A stretch of DNA of 64,000 nt, from NCBI RefSeq assembly GCF_001753245.1, contig NZ_CP017415.1, positions 896,501-960,500 on the forward strand, read 5' to 3'. Each line of letters opens with the position of its first letter. Position 1 is the first letter of the stretch. Source of the stretch: Acidihalobacter yilgarnensis. Its GTDB lineage: Bacteria > Pseudomonadota > Gammaproteobacteria > DSM-5130 > Acidihalobacteraceae. The notes beneath the pieces are model-generated. The model did no database searches, was not told the origin of the DNA, and saw nothing but the letters and a program-made list of their open reading frames with translations. This document shows positions 1-9,304 of the stretch, piece by piece. The translations under genes were made by a program, and so were the position numbers.

Positions 1-31
1 GCTTGCCGGAAATCTATCTGAGGCTGCGTCG

Positions 32-1267
32 ATGACTGAAAGGCAGACCAAGCCAGCGCGTGCGGTACTCATTGCCGCTGCACGCTACCGGCGTCACAGC
101 TATGGCAACAATCACCCACTCGACATTCCGCGAGTGTCGTTGATGCTGGACGTGATTCGTAGCTATGGCGCGCTGGACGAGGGTGAGTATGTGGAGTCGC
201 GGCGTGCATCCGTGTCGGAGTTGGAGTGGTTTCATACCCGCGAATATGTTGCCGCGATACAGTGTTGCGAGGCCATGGGCAAGGTAACCGACACCTACCG
301 TCAGCGGCACAATATCGGCAATCTCGAAAACCCGTATTTTCACGACTTCTTCGCCACGCCAGCTACCGCGACCGGCGGCAGTATCCAGGGTGCTGAACAA
401 CTGCTGGCGGGCCGTGTTGCCTTCAGCCCAGCGGGCGGTATGCACCACGCGATGCCCGATCGCGCACAGGGTTTCTGCTATTTCAACGACGCGGCGCTGG
501 CGGTTATCCGCTTGCGCCGCGCAGGGCTACGCGTGCTTTACGTCGACATCGACGCGCACCACGGCGACGGTGTGGAGCATGCCCTGCGTGACGACGCGCA
601 GGCCTTTACCCTGTCATTGCACATGGATACCGACAGGGCCTATCCCTTCGCCGGTGGGAGGAGCGAGGACATTGGCGGGCGGGGCAACGCCATCAACTTG
701 CCGCTGCCGCCGGGTACGCACGACGACGAATACCGGTATGCCTTTGAGCGCGTGTGGCCGGCGGTGCTGGAGGCGGTGCGTCCCGATGCGATCGTGCTGC
801 AGGCCGGTACGGATCCGATCATGCCCGACCCGCTGGGCAAATTCCGCCTGTCGACGCAGGCCTTTCTTGAAGTAGTCGCCCGTATTCACGCCGACGCGCC
901 GTGCCACGCCGATGGCACCCCGCGCCTGCTGGTGATCGGTGGCGGTGGTTATCACCCCCTCGTACTCGCGCGTTGCTGGACCGGCGTCTGGGGGTTGCTC
1001 AGCGGGCGAGTGCTGCCGGCCGAGCTGCCGGCGAAGGCCCAGGTGCTGCTGGCCGAGGTGCGCTGGGGGGCGGAGGATCCGGAGGATGACGACGAAGATG
1101 AGCAGATCGAGCGTGCCGGCACGCCTTATCGCGAACTGCTGACCAGCCGCCTGGACCGTCCGCAGACCGGTCCGGTGCGTACGGATATCGTTGGACGGGT
1201 CGGCCGCCTGTTGGACAGTCACCCCGTATTCCGTTCCGCCACGAGCCATCGCGACGCATTCTGCTAG
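32..1267 (+). CDS. Histone deacetylase-like amidohydrolase (AcuC/HDAC family)
   Basis: A 411-residue member of the arginase/deacetylase superfamily, which removes acetyl or other acyl groups from lysines or polyamines using a catalytic zinc. The family signatures are present in order: GGMHHAMP at 135-142 with the His-His charge-relay pair, VDIDAHHGDG at 171-180 supplying zinc ligands Asp174 and His176, the TDP segment near 260-262 with the third zinc Asp, and GGGGYHP at 303-309 with the transition-state Tyr307. The active site therefore looks intact. The natural substrate cannot be read from the sequence, and acetoin utilization, polyamine deacetylation and protein deacetylation are all possible. 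An acidic stretch follows near residue 350. The next gene starts 34 bases downstream on the same strand, so co-transcription is likely. Confidence 0.9.
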   Translation: MTERQTKPARAVLIAAARYRRHSYGNNHPLDIPRVSLMLDVIRSYGALDEGEYVESRRASVSELEWFHTREYVAAIQCCEAMGKVTDTYRQRHNIGNLENPYFHDFFATPATATGGSIQGAEQLLAGRVAFSPAGGMHHAMPDRAQGFCYFNDAALAVIRLRRAGLRVLYVDIDAHHGDGVEHALRDDAQAFTLSLHMDTDRAYPFAGGRSEDIGGRGNAINLPLPPGTHDDEYRYAFERVWPAVLEAVRPDAIVLQAGTDPIMPDPLGKFRLSTQAFLEVVARIHADAPCHADGTPRLLVIGGGGYHPLVLARCWTGVWGLLSGRVLPAELPAKAQVLLAEVRWGAEDPEDDDEDEQIERAGTPYRELLTSRLDRPQTGPVRTDIVGRVGRLLDSHPVFRSATSHRDAFC

Positions 1268-1301
1268 TCTGCTCACAATTGACCAGGGAATTCGAAAGAC
1301 C

Positions 1302-2471
1302 GTGACCATAGATTCTGCCGCCAGCGCATTGCTACCCGGATATGCCAACGCCAAGGCGACACAGGCCTACGCCCAGGCTCATGTTGAGGCCGGCGATGCC
1401 GCCGAAGGACATTACAGCGACTTCATGCGCGCGCGCATGCGACTGTCTAGCCTCGGCGTGGGCAGCTTTGGCGGCGGCGCCGAGCCGGCGGTGGATGCCC
1501 GTATCGCGGCGGTTGTCGCGGAGGCCTTGATCAAGGGCATCAACGTGATCGATACCGGCGCCCATTACCGTTACGGACGCTCATTGGCGGCGGTGGGTGC
1601 AGGTATCCGCGCGGCGGCGGCGCAGGGCGTGCCGCGCGAGGCTATGTTCCTGATGTCCAAGGGTGGTTTCCTAACCTTGCGCGGCGGGATGCCGGCCGAC
1701 TTGCCGGCCTGGTTCGAGCGCGAAATCGTTACGGCGGGGCTCGGTACGCGTGACGATCTGGCCAAGGGCGCGCATCTGTTGACGCCGGCCTATATCAACT
1801 ACCAACTGGAATTGTCGCGGCATCTGATGGGTGTGGAGACGCTCGATGCCTTCCTCGTCGATCAGCCGGAGGTGCATATTCCAGAAATCGGCAAAGAGGC
1901 AACGCACCGTAAGCTGGCCGCTGTGTTCGAGATGCTCGAGCGTGCCGTGCAAGAGAAACGATTGCGTGTGTATGGCATCAGCACCTTTGAGGGCCTGCGG
2001 GTGGAGACCGACAGCCCGATGTTCGAGTCGCTGACCGCGATGGTTGGGCTGGCCGAGCGCGCCGCACAGCAGGTGACCGGCGATGCGCGGGCCCGCCACC
2101 ACTTCAAGATCGCGATGTTGCCCTTCAATCAGGTGATGTCCGAAGGCTTCACGCGATTCAATACCGCCACCGGACAGGGCAATGTTGCCTCGCCGCTGCA
2201 GGCAGCCTATCAGCTCGAAATCTACATGATGGCCAGCCACACCCTGTTCAAGGGCCATCTGGCCGATCAGTCGGTTGGGCCGGTGGCCGAGCGTCTGGCC
2301 GCGTTGGCCAATCCCGCGCAACGCGCGATGCAGTTCAACCGATCAACGCCAGGTCTTGGTACCGCACTGATCGGCATCAGCTCGCCCGATCACTTGTCCG
2401 ACGTGTTGGCGACGGCGCGAGTGTCGCCGATGCCGCGCAAGGATTATCTGGCAATGTATCAAAAGGCCTGA
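1302..2471 (+). CDS. Aldo/keto reductase family protein
   Basis: A predicted NAD(P)H-dependent oxidoreductase of 389 residues with the aldo/keto reductase TIM-barrel pattern. Early in the protein lies a VIDTGAHYRYG segment, which matches the family's Asp/Tyr active-site region, and a late segment (GLGTALIGISSPDHL) resembles the cofactor-binding end of the barrel. The reading frame is open further upstream into the preceding deacetylase gene, but the GTG at 1302 is preferred because it avoids the overlap and follows a weak AGGGAA. The substrate is unknown. The gene sits between the deacetylase and a MutS2-like gene on the same strand with short gaps, so it may belong to the same transcript. 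Confidence 0.8.
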   Translation: MTIDSAASALLPGYANAKATQAYAQAHVEAGDAAEGHYSDFMRARMRLSSLGVGSFGGGAEPAVDARIAAVVAEALIKGINVIDTGAHYRYGRSLAAVGAGIRAAAAQGVPREAMFLMSKGGFLTLRGGMPADLPAWFEREIVTAGLGTRDDLAKGAHLLTPAYINYQLELSRHLMGVETLDAFLVDQPEVHIPEIGKEATHRKLAAVFEMLERAVQEKRLRVYGISTFEGLRVETDSPMFESLTAMVGLAERAAQQVTGDARARHHFKIAMLPFNQVMSEGFTRFNTATGQGNVASPLQAAYQLEIYMMASHTLFKGHLADQSVGPVAERLAALANPAQRAMQFNRSTPGLGTALIGISSPDHLSDVLATARVSPMPRKDYLAMYQKA

Positions 2472-2497
2472 GCCGCGCAGCCTTCCGGAGGGTTTTC

Positions 2498-4069
2498 ATG
2501 CACGCCGACCTCAAACCACTGGAATTCAACGCTATCCGACGCCTGCTGGAGCGGTTGAGTGCCACGCCCTACGGTGCCGATGCCGCGCGTGGCCTGGAGC
2601 CGGCGCCAGATATTGAAGTCGCGCGTCGTATGCAGCGTGCGGTCGATGTTGCCCGGTTGCTGCTCGATGCCGGTCGGCGCCCGCCATTGGGCGCGTTGCC
2701 GGATATCCGTGCTGCGTTGCGGCAGGCCGCAACGGTTGGTGCTTCGCTATCCGGCCAGGCATTGTTCAACCTGCAGGAGGTGATGGCAGGTTGCGCGCGA
2801 CTGGCCGGAGCGCTGCAGCAGGATGCGGCGATATTCCCTGGACGGCTCGATGATTTACAGCCACCTACCGCGCTGGTCGAGCGCCTTAATCGGACGCTTG
2901 TCGGCGCTGGTAGTCTGCGCGACGACGCGAACGAAGCGCTGGCGGCGTTGTTCGTCGAGCGTCGCCAATTGCGCGAGGAGGCCGAGGCGGTGGTACGTAA
3001 GCGTATGCAGCGTGCCGACGTCAGCGAATTGTTCGAAAATGTAGAAAAGGTCAGTTGGCAGAACGAACGCACGGTGGTGGTCGTGCGGGTGGCCGAAGCC
3101 GAGCGTATCAAAGGCGTGCGCCGTGGCAGCGCGCTGGGTGGGCGCGATGTGGCGATAGAGCCGATGGAAGCCGTACCGGTCAACAATCGGCTGGAGGCGG
3201 TGATGGGCCGCATCGGTACCGAGCAGCAGCGTCTGTTCCGCGATATCACGGCACAGGTACGCACGCATGTGGATGCCTTGCAGGCAATGATTGCGGCGCT
3301 GACCTGGATCGATCTGGCACTGGCAGCAGGTCGGCTTAGTCAAGCCATGAATGCGCACGCGCCACGGCTGACCGACTCGGCCGAGGTTGAGTTGAATGAG
3401 GCCTATCATCCGCTGTTGCTCGTCCAATTTGCTGACGGTACTGGCCCGCAGCCCGTGCCCCTATCGGTACGTCTCGATGATCGCGACCGCTTATTGGTAA
3501 TCACCGGACCAAACACCGGCGGCAAGACCGTCGCGCTCAAGACCCTGGGGTTACTGGTTGCCATGGCCTACTGCGGCTTGCATATACCTGCTGAGCGTGA
3601 CTGTATCGTCGGCCGTTATGCGCGGCTGATCGTCGACGTCGGCGATCACCAGAGCCTGCATCATCACCTGTCGACCTTTGCCGGCCACGTCGAGGTGCTC
3701 AAACGGGTGCTCAACGAGGCCGACGGGCATACCCTGGTATTACTGGATGAATTGGGTACGGGCACCGATCCGGAAGAGGGGGCCGCACTGGCGATGGCGG
3801 TGCTTGATGAGCTTGGCGCACGTGGCGTACAGGGTGTGGTCAATACACATCTATCGCCGCTCAAGGACTATGCGGCTGATCGGGAGGGCGTGCGCAACGC
3901 GTCTATGCACTTCGATGCGGAAACGATGCGCCCGACCTACGAGTTGCGCATTGGCGTGCCGGGTAAGTCTCTTGGCTTGATCATCGCCGAACAAAATGGT
4001 CTGCCGGCTACGCTGGTCGCTGGCGCCCGTAAGCACTTGCAACGCCTGGCTACCACCGGGCACGGCTGA
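2498..4069 (+). CDS. MutS2-like DNA-binding ATPase lacking the Smr nuclease domain
   Basis: This 523-residue protein has the MutS2 architecture up to the ATPase: an N-terminal lever and clamp region with a charged helical stretch at about 140-175, Walker A GPNTGGKT at 337-344, the MutS2-type segment GDHQSLHHHLSTFAGHV at 382-398, and Walker B LVLLDELGTGTDP at 413-425. Ordinary MutS2 proteins run to roughly 780 residues, with a coiled coil, KOW and Smr endonuclease domain after the ATPase. Here the protein stops soon after the ATPase, so it should bind and hydrolyse ATP but has no visible nuclease. In the family such proteins act on recombination intermediates or collided ribosomes. Its role here is unknown. 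An AGGGTTTTC-type ribosome site precedes the ATG. Confidence 0.82.
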   Translation: MHADLKPLEFNAIRRLLERLSATPYGADAARGLEPAPDIEVARRMQRAVDVARLLLDAGRRPPLGALPDIRAALRQAATVGASLSGQALFNLQEVMAGCARLAGALQQDAAIFPGRLDDLQPPTALVERLNRTLVGAGSLRDDANEALAALFVERRQLREEAEAVVRKRMQRADVSELFENVEKVSWQNERTVVVVRVAEAERIKGVRRGSALGGRDVAIEPMEAVPVNNRLEAVMGRIGTEQQRLFRDITAQVRTHVDALQAMIAALTWIDLALAAGRLSQAMNAHAPRLTDSAEVELNEAYHPLLLVQFADGTGPQPVPLSVRLDDRDRLLVITGPNTGGKTVALKTLGLLVAMAYCGLHIPAERDCIVGRYARLIVDVGDHQSLHHHLSTFAGHVEVLKRVLNEADGHTLVLLDELGTGTDPEEGAALAMAVLDELGARGVQGVVNTHLSPLKDYAADREGVRNASMHFDAETMRPTYELRIGVPGKSLGLIIAEQNGLPATLVAGARKHLQRLATTGHG

Positions 4070-4304
4070 ACCGGGAGCCCCGGTGCGGTGACGAGGTGCC
4101 TCCATCGCTACATGGGGCATTTCTCAATCGGATGCTGGTGACCGGATTCTCCCTTCGCTCGTCATCCAGCCCCAAATATCACTCCAGGAGCTGTGTGCCG
4201 GCAGAATATGCATCGGATTCCCACCTGCTTATTGCAATGACACTATGCTATAACCGAGTTTCCGCACAGGTATGAGTGCGGATGTGGGCTTATGGGGAGA
4301 AGGG

Positions 4305-5216
4305 ATGTTCTATCGAATCAGAAATCGCATGGCCCGGCGTAAACTGGATATCGCGCAGCGAAAAATATTGGCGACCCCCCCGTTGCAGAAAACCGAGAGT
4401 ACGGGCCCTGCGGTGCTTTCGATGATCAGGTCGATGGACCTTCACATGTACTTGACCGCGCTCAAGTCGTTTGCACGTCATTGCCCACCGTCTCGGGTCT
4501 ATGTACTCAATGACGGCACACTGGGCGCTGCAGAGCTTGCCGCTCTACATGAACACATTCCATTCGTTGAAATACTGGAGCTGGGCGATTACCAAAGCTC
4601 GAAATATCCCACTGGCGGAACCTGGGAGCGTCTTGCGGCACTTGCGACCTTGAGCGGCGAAGGTTATACGATCCAACTGGATGCCGACACGCTGACCGTG
4701 GGCTCGATTGACGAAGTTGTGCAGACAGCGCGTGAAGGTATCCCCTTTGCCCTGGGTTCCGCGCAAGGCACGCATTTGATTGGGGCCGATGAAGCCAGTC
4801 GCAATGCGCAAAGCTTTCAACGTGAGGGCGATACACACATCCAGGTAGCCGCTGAAATGGCGCTGGGACAACTGGCGGGTGCTGACAGCCTACGGTATGT
4901 CAGAGGGTGTTCCGGGTTTACTGGAATCCCTATGGGAGGGCTGAATGTGGATGCCATCGCGCAGTGGTCGGCACGATTTTCAGCGGTATTGGGCGCGCGC
5001 TGGAGCGAGTGGGGAACCGAACAATTCATGAGTAATTTTCTGATAGCGAACATGCCGGGAAGTCGCGTGTTGCCACATCCGAAGTATGCAACTTGCCCAC
5101 CACAGATGGGGAATGGGAATGCCTTTGTGCATTTTGCAGGCTACTGCCGCTTCGAGGGAGGCCGTTATCAGGGTTTATCCCAGCGCGTTATCGAGGAATT
5201 ACAGTATCAGGCCTAG
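4305..5216 (+). CDS. Putative GT-A-fold glycosyltransferase-like protein
   Basis: A 303-residue protein that I do not recognise by name. It has features of a nucleotide-sugar transferase of the GT-A type: an early LSMIRSMDLHMYLTALKSF segment and a DAD motif within IQLDADTLTVGS, typical of metal and nucleotide-sugar binding. A further ATG exists at 4272, but the ATG at 4305 has a GGGGAG Shine-Dalgarno sequence five bases upstream and is preferred. It lies near a phosphatidylserine decarboxylase, a second glycosyltransferase and wecB, which supports a role in envelope polysaccharide or glycolipid synthesis. About 200 bases without an evident gene precede it. Confidence 0.6.
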   Translation: MFYRIRNRMARRKLDIAQRKILATPPLQKTESTGPAVLSMIRSMDLHMYLTALKSFARHCPPSRVYVLNDGTLGAAELAALHEHIPFVEILELGDYQSSKYPTGGTWERLAALATLSGEGYTIQLDADTLTVGSIDEVVQTAREGIPFALGSAQGTHLIGADEASRNAQSFQREGDTHIQVAAEMALGQLAGADSLRYVRGCSGFTGIPMGGLNVDAIAQWSARFSAVLGARWSEWGTEQFMSNFLIANMPGSRVLPHPKYATCPPQMGNGNAFVHFAGYCRFEGGRYQGLSQRVIEELQYQA

Positions 5217-5271
5217 CGGATATTTTTCCGCAATATGGATTTCCTAAAACACTTATCGACTGACTGACTCA

Positions 5272-5958
5272 ATGCTGTTGATCGACCTTTTAATACTGTC
5301 CGCCTGCGCGATTGCATTGTCATTGTGGGCATTGAATTTCCCCTATCCATCACCATTGATCCGACGCTGGCTGCCAGCGCGGCAGCGCTGGCCCGAGGGA
5401 TTGATCCGAAAATGGTTGCGAGAAGGCGGTTTTGACAAAACCTATTTGCGCTATTTCTATCGTGATCCCGAGCGCCAAGTGCCGGCGGAACCTGGCCTGG
5501 TGGCGCCAGCCGATGGTTTGATTACCTCGCTGGAGACGCGAAATGGCACCCGCTATTTGGTGGTGGCACTGAGTTTCTGGGATATGCACATTCAGCGCAA
5601 TCCACTGGATGGCGTGGTGGAGTCGATTGAAGATGCGGGCAGCGATTATATGGATGGGGAGGGACGGGATTTTGCATTCCTCCAGGAAAAGACATGCCCG
5701 GTACAGAAGCGAATTGCGTTACGCACCGCACACGGCCCGGTGGCGATTCGGTTGATTACCAGCCTGGCGGCCAGGCGTTTGGAGGCGTGGGTCCGTGTGG
5801 GTGAACACGTCGCGCGCGGTCAGCGCATCGGCAAGATATTGCTGGGCAGTACAGTGGTGCTGGAGCTGCCCGAAGACTGGCCGGTTTTGGTGAGGCTGGG
5901 GGAGCGGGTTTGGGCGGGTGAGACAGTGATCGCTAAGGCAAGGAGCGATACCCGATGA
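5272..5958 (+). CDS. psd: Phosphatidylserine decarboxylase-type proenzyme
   Basis: Expected to decarboxylate phosphatidylserine to phosphatidylethanolamine, or a related archaetidylserine-type lipid, at the inner membrane. At 228 residues it is of the short family type. The N-terminus is a membrane-anchoring hydrophobic segment (residues 2-22). Family motifs include FYRDPER (62-68), DMHIQRNP (104-111) and LGST (191-194), where the chain should self-cleave so that Ser193 becomes the pyruvoyl cofactor of the small subunit. The ATG at 5272 gives the usual length. Its stop overlaps the start of the following 55-residue membrane protein (ATGA), which implies translational coupling. Confidence 0.85.
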   Translation: MLLIDLLILSACAIALSLWALNFPYPSPLIRRWLPARQRWPEGLIRKWLREGGFDKTYLRYFYRDPERQVPAEPGLVAPADGLITSLETRNGTRYLVVALSFWDMHIQRNPLDGVVESIEDAGSDYMDGEGRDFAFLQEKTCPVQKRIALRTAHGPVAIRLITSLAARRLEAWVRVGEHVARGQRIGKILLGSTVVLELPEDWPVLVRLGERVWAGETVIAKARSDTR

Positions 5959-6122
5959 ATTTATGGAATGTGGTCGCGGGCGCAGCACTCGTCACAACGG
6001 TTGTCCTGCTCACGTTCGATTACGCCTGGCGGATCACTTCGTTCTCGATTCGCAGGGCGGTACTACCGGTCCTGTTGATTTGGGTCGCTGGTCTGTGGTG
6101 GGTCTATTGGGTGCTAGCCTGA
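5955..6122 (+). CDS. Small two-helix membrane protein coupled to psd
   Basis: A 55-codon reading frame whose ATG overlaps the psd stop codon as ATGA. The product is strongly hydrophobic, with predicted helices at about residues 4-22 and 36-54 separated by a short basic turn (SIRR, 31-34), and it is rich in Trp. The overlap, the clean two-helix pattern and the lack of any charged residue inside the helices argue that it is a real gene rather than chance. I recognise no family. It could be a subunit or stabiliser of the membrane-bound decarboxylase or of a lipid-linked envelope pathway, but that is inference from position only. Confidence 0.6.
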   Translation: MNLWNVVAGAALVTTVVLLTFDYAWRITSFSIRRAVLPVLLIWVAGLWWVYWVLA

Positions 6123-6474
6123 TAAGGCGCAGACGATTGCCGGGCGGCCGTGGCATGTCTGATTCAGAAGGTGCTGTGGGTCGGAGGCGTGCATCTCATT
6201 ATGCTGGAACTCGAAGATTGGTCGATGCCCTGGGAGGGACAGAATCGGTCCATGTTCTCTTGTATTAGTGAATATCTATTCGATTACTTGATTTTAGGCG
6301 GAAAATATTTTCTGCTATCGAAATTTCATGCCTAAAACCGTGGAATTGTAATAATCAAAAAAACAGCTGGTGTGCGACGATTGGTCAATGTCACGGCGTT
6401 TTGCATGATGGCTTCGCTAAAATTATTCGGAATTATCGTGGCGGGTGTTTGACAGGTGTAACGCAGGAGGAAAT
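6123..6474. other. AT-rich non-coding gap before the glycosyltransferase gene
   Basis: About 350 bases with no convincing gene. The DNA becomes clearly AT-rich from about 6270, which suits a promoter region for the downstream glycosyltransferase. A strong AGGAGG ribosome site lies directly before the TTG start of the next gene. Short open frames here show no protein-like pattern. Confidence 0.5.
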
Positions 6475-7725
6475 TTGAGCGATAAGGTTTTGATGATTGC
6501 CTACCACTTTCCGCCTTCCGCCGAAGTCAGTGGCGCTCTGCGTACCTTGGGTATGGCGCGTTATTTGGGGGAATCAGGTCAACAAGTGGTTGTACTGACC
6601 CCACGTGCCCTAGCTTATCCGAGACGAGATCCCTCGACGCTTGGCATGGTGCCATCTTCATGCGAGGTAGTGAGGACCTTTGCCCTGGATATCAGACGTC
6701 ATATCGGTATTCGGGGTCGCTACCCATTATGGCTTGCCCAACCTGACCGCTGGAGTTCGTGGTGGGTGTCGGCAGTGCGCTGTGGCATGCGTATCGTCGC
6801 ACGCGACAAGCCACGCGTCATCTGGTCGACTTATCCGATCGCCACGTCGCATTTGATCGCAGCAAGTTTGCACAAACGATCGGGTATTCCCTGGATTGCC
6901 GATTTTCGGGATCCGGTTGCCGCGCCCGTTGGACAAGAGAAACGCTTGACCGCGAAGACACTCGCATGGGTGGAGCGCGAGACGGTCCGGCAGGCCAGTG
7001 CATGCGTTTTTGTCACGCAGGGTGCGCGTGCGTTGTACGAGGCGCGTTATGCGGATATCGAACATGGTCCCTTCGTCGTCATTCCGAATGGCTTTGACGA
7101 GGAGGCTTTCTCCGGGCTCGCTTGGGCACGTGAGCCAGTGCCGAAGGCTATTGGCGAACCGGTCGTCCTGGTGCACAGCGGCGTGTTGTATCCGCGAGGC
7201 CGCAATCCCGAGGCGTTTTTCAGGGCAATCAGTTCATTACTGAGTGATGGGAGACTGGTACCCGCAGCATTGCGGGTTATCCTGCGCGCCAGCGGGTCCG
7301 AGCCAATGTTTGCGAAAATGGTGGCGCGATATGGCCTGGGAGACGTCGTCGAGTTGGCGCCAGGCACGGATCGTGGCTCGGCGCTTGCAGAGCAATCGGC
7401 AGCTGACGGTTTGCTGCTTTTCCAGGGCAGTGAATTCAACGCCCAGGTGCCAGCCAAGATATACGAATATTTCCGTGTCGGAAATCCGGTGCTGGGGCTG
7501 GTGGATGAGGCAGGAGATACCGCAGCTCTGATCAGGCGAGAGGGCGCGGGTCTGACGGCGAATATCCTGGATAGCGAGGCCATCGCAAATCGTCTGCTTG
7601 AATTTGTTGATGGTATTCGTCAGGCGTCGTTCAAACCGATCAGTCGTGATGCCGTGATGCATTACTCGAGACGAGCGGGTGCGGCACAATTGCATGAACT
7701 GATGGACCGGCTGGCTCCAGTATGA
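6475..7725 (+). CDS. Glycosyltransferase, GT4-like (GT-B fold)
   Basis: A predicted cytoplasmic transferase that moves a sugar from a nucleotide donor onto a growing glycan. The protein of about 416 residues begins near a typical GT4 donor/acceptor-loop sequence (AYHFPPSAEVSGALR), has a central VIPNGFDEEAF segment where the second Rossmann domain starts, and a late VPAKIYEYFRVGNPVLGL segment typical of the nucleotide-sugar site. The TTG at 6475 is chosen because AGGAGG lies just before it. A GTG at 6445 is in frame but has no such site. Specificity is not readable. Together with wecB downstream it points to an exopolysaccharide or O-antigen-like pathway. Confidence 0.78.
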   Translation: MSDKVLMIAYHFPPSAEVSGALRTLGMARYLGESGQQVVVLTPRALAYPRRDPSTLGMVPSSCEVVRTFALDIRRHIGIRGRYPLWLAQPDRWSSWWVSAVRCGMRIVARDKPRVIWSTYPIATSHLIAASLHKRSGIPWIADFRDPVAAPVGQEKRLTAKTLAWVERETVRQASACVFVTQGARALYEARYADIEHGPFVVIPNGFDEEAFSGLAWAREPVPKAIGEPVVLVHSGVLYPRGRNPEAFFRAISSLLSDGRLVPAALRVILRASGSEPMFAKMVARYGLGDVVELAPGTDRGSALAEQSAADGLLLFQGSEFNAQVPAKIYEYFRVGNPVLGLVDEAGDTAALIRREGAGLTANILDSEAIANRLLEFVDGIRQASFKPISRDAVMHYSRRAGAAQLHELMDRLAPV

Positions 7726-7962
7726 GCGAATGGTATATGCATAGAAGGGGGGTGGCGCGGATTCGGGGTGGGTGCGCCGGCGAGTCAATTACGCTATTCG
7801 AAACGTCAGATCGGAGGTCGATGGCGCACGATGTCATCGTCCAACAAGTGAAGAAAATGAAACCTGGGTCGGGTAATGTTAGCCGGGCGGTGGAGTGCCC
7901 GATGCACTTCGATGCATATCCAGGCATGCTCATGTCACTACTGCCCATTACAGGGAGCGTCT

Positions 7963-9081
7963 ATGTCGACCGTTACCGTAGATCTGATCGCCGCGGCACG
8001 CCCGAATTTCATGAAAGTGGCGCCGTTGTATCACGCGCTGATCAGGGAGCCATGGTGCAACGTGCGCCTTGTTCACACCGGACAGCATTACGACAAAAAT
8101 ATGTCGGATACGTTTTTTACGGATTTCAATTTGCCGAAGCCACATCTGCACCTGAATGTCGGTAGTGGCACGCATGCGGAGCAGACAGCGGGTGTCATGC
8201 TGGCCTATGAAAAAGTCTGTCTTGAGGCCCCGCCAGATAGAATCATCGTCGTGGGTGATGTGAATTCGACCATGGCGTGTACGTTGGTGGGCGTGAAACT
8301 TGGAATCCACGTCGCCCATCTTGAGGCTGGTTTGCGCAGTCGTGATCGTAGCATGCCGGAGGAAATCAACCGGCTGGTGACCGATTCGATTGCCGATATG
8401 TTGTGGACTCCATCCCCCGATGCGGATGAGAATCTCAAGGCCGAGGGTGTACCCGAGAGCCGGATCGAATTCGTCGGTAACATCATGATCGATTCGTTCG
8501 AACTGCTGCGCGAAAAAATAGAAACCGATACGACACGCCAATCTCTCGGACTCGACCATGCGGCCTATGGGATTGTGACCTTACACCGGCCCTCGAATGT
8601 GGATAATCCGCAGACGTTGCAGATGTTGGTGAACGAACTGATTGCGGTGAGTGAGCGGGTGCCGCTCGTGTTCCCGGTTCACCCTAGAACGCGTGGTCGG
8701 CTTGTCGCCGCCGGTCTGCTGGCTGAGCTGGAGTGTCATGCCGCAGTGACCTTGCTGGAGCCTCTGGGCTACATCCAGTTCATGAACCTGGTGGTCGGTG
8801 CGTCAGTCGTCATCACGGATTCCGGTGGGATTCAGGAGGAAACGACCTATCTCGGTATTCCCTGCCTAACGCTCCGTGAGAATACCGAGCGGCCGATCAC
8901 GGTCACGCACGGCACTAACCGCTTGCTGCGGCCTTCACAACTGCGTACGGCCGTCGACACCTTGCCAAGTACGCCGCGAGTGGATGCCGTGCCGCCGCAG
9001 TTTTGGGATGGGCATACCGCCGATCGAGTCGTACAAAGCTTGCGTCGTCTTGTTGCCGAGGGCGGTGCATCGACATCGTGA
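7963..9081 (+). CDS. wecB: UDP-N-acetylglucosamine 2-epimerase (non-hydrolysing)
   Basis: Interconverts UDP-GlcNAc and UDP-ManNAc in the cytoplasm, feeding ManNAc-type sugars into surface polysaccharide. The 372 residues carry the full set of family motifs: RPNFMKVAPL near the N-terminus, HTGQHYD, VVGDVNSTMAC, HLEAGLRSRD followed by PEEINR, TLHRPSNVD, and a TDSGGIQEE nucleotide-binding segment followed by RENTERP. The ATG at 7963 follows a GGGAG site with six bases between. An earlier in-frame start would add 29 residues with no family similarity. It completes the 4.3-9.1 kb envelope gene group. Confidence 0.9.
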   Translation: MSTVTVDLIAAARPNFMKVAPLYHALIREPWCNVRLVHTGQHYDKNMSDTFFTDFNLPKPHLHLNVGSGTHAEQTAGVMLAYEKVCLEAPPDRIIVVGDVNSTMACTLVGVKLGIHVAHLEAGLRSRDRSMPEEINRLVTDSIADMLWTPSPDADENLKAEGVPESRIEFVGNIMIDSFELLREKIETDTTRQSLGLDHAAYGIVTLHRPSNVDNPQTLQMLVNELIAVSERVPLVFPVHPRTRGRLVAAGLLAELECHAAVTLLEPLGYIQFMNLVVGASVVITDSGGIQEETTYLGIPCLTLRENTERPITVTHGTNRLLRPSQLRTAVDTLPSTPRVDAVPPQFWDGHTADRVVQSLRRLVAEGGASTS

Positions 9082-9254
9082 GGCGCAGCCGATGACCCGT
9101 TGGCTATCCGCGTATCGTTGTCGCCGATGCAAGCCAGGGTCAAGTAGCCATTCAGGTGGCAAACTATCAAATCCTCCAGCACAGAGGTGTTATGGGATGC
9201 CATGGTGCCCGCCATACCTAATGGGGACCTTCGCATCGGTGGACACCTGCCGGG

Positions 9255-9297
9255 CAATGCGGGCAAACGAAGCATAGGGCTTTGCTTGCCCGCATTG
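9255..9297. terminator. Strong inverted repeat between convergent genes
   Basis: CAATGCGGGCAA at 9255-9266 pairs perfectly with TTGCCCGCATTG at 9286-9297, a 12-bp stem with a 19-base loop that can itself form further pairs. It lies between the end of wecB (+) and the end of the DUF4332 gene (-), where a two-way terminator is expected. There is no clean run of T on either side, so termination is an inference. Confidence 0.5.
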
Positions 9298-9304
9298 ACT
9301 GGTA

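Noticed and set aside
7722-8165. 147-codon frame between the glycosyltransferase and wecB
   Set aside because: It overlaps the start of wecB by 200 bases in another phase, has no family resemblance and lacks a ribosome site.
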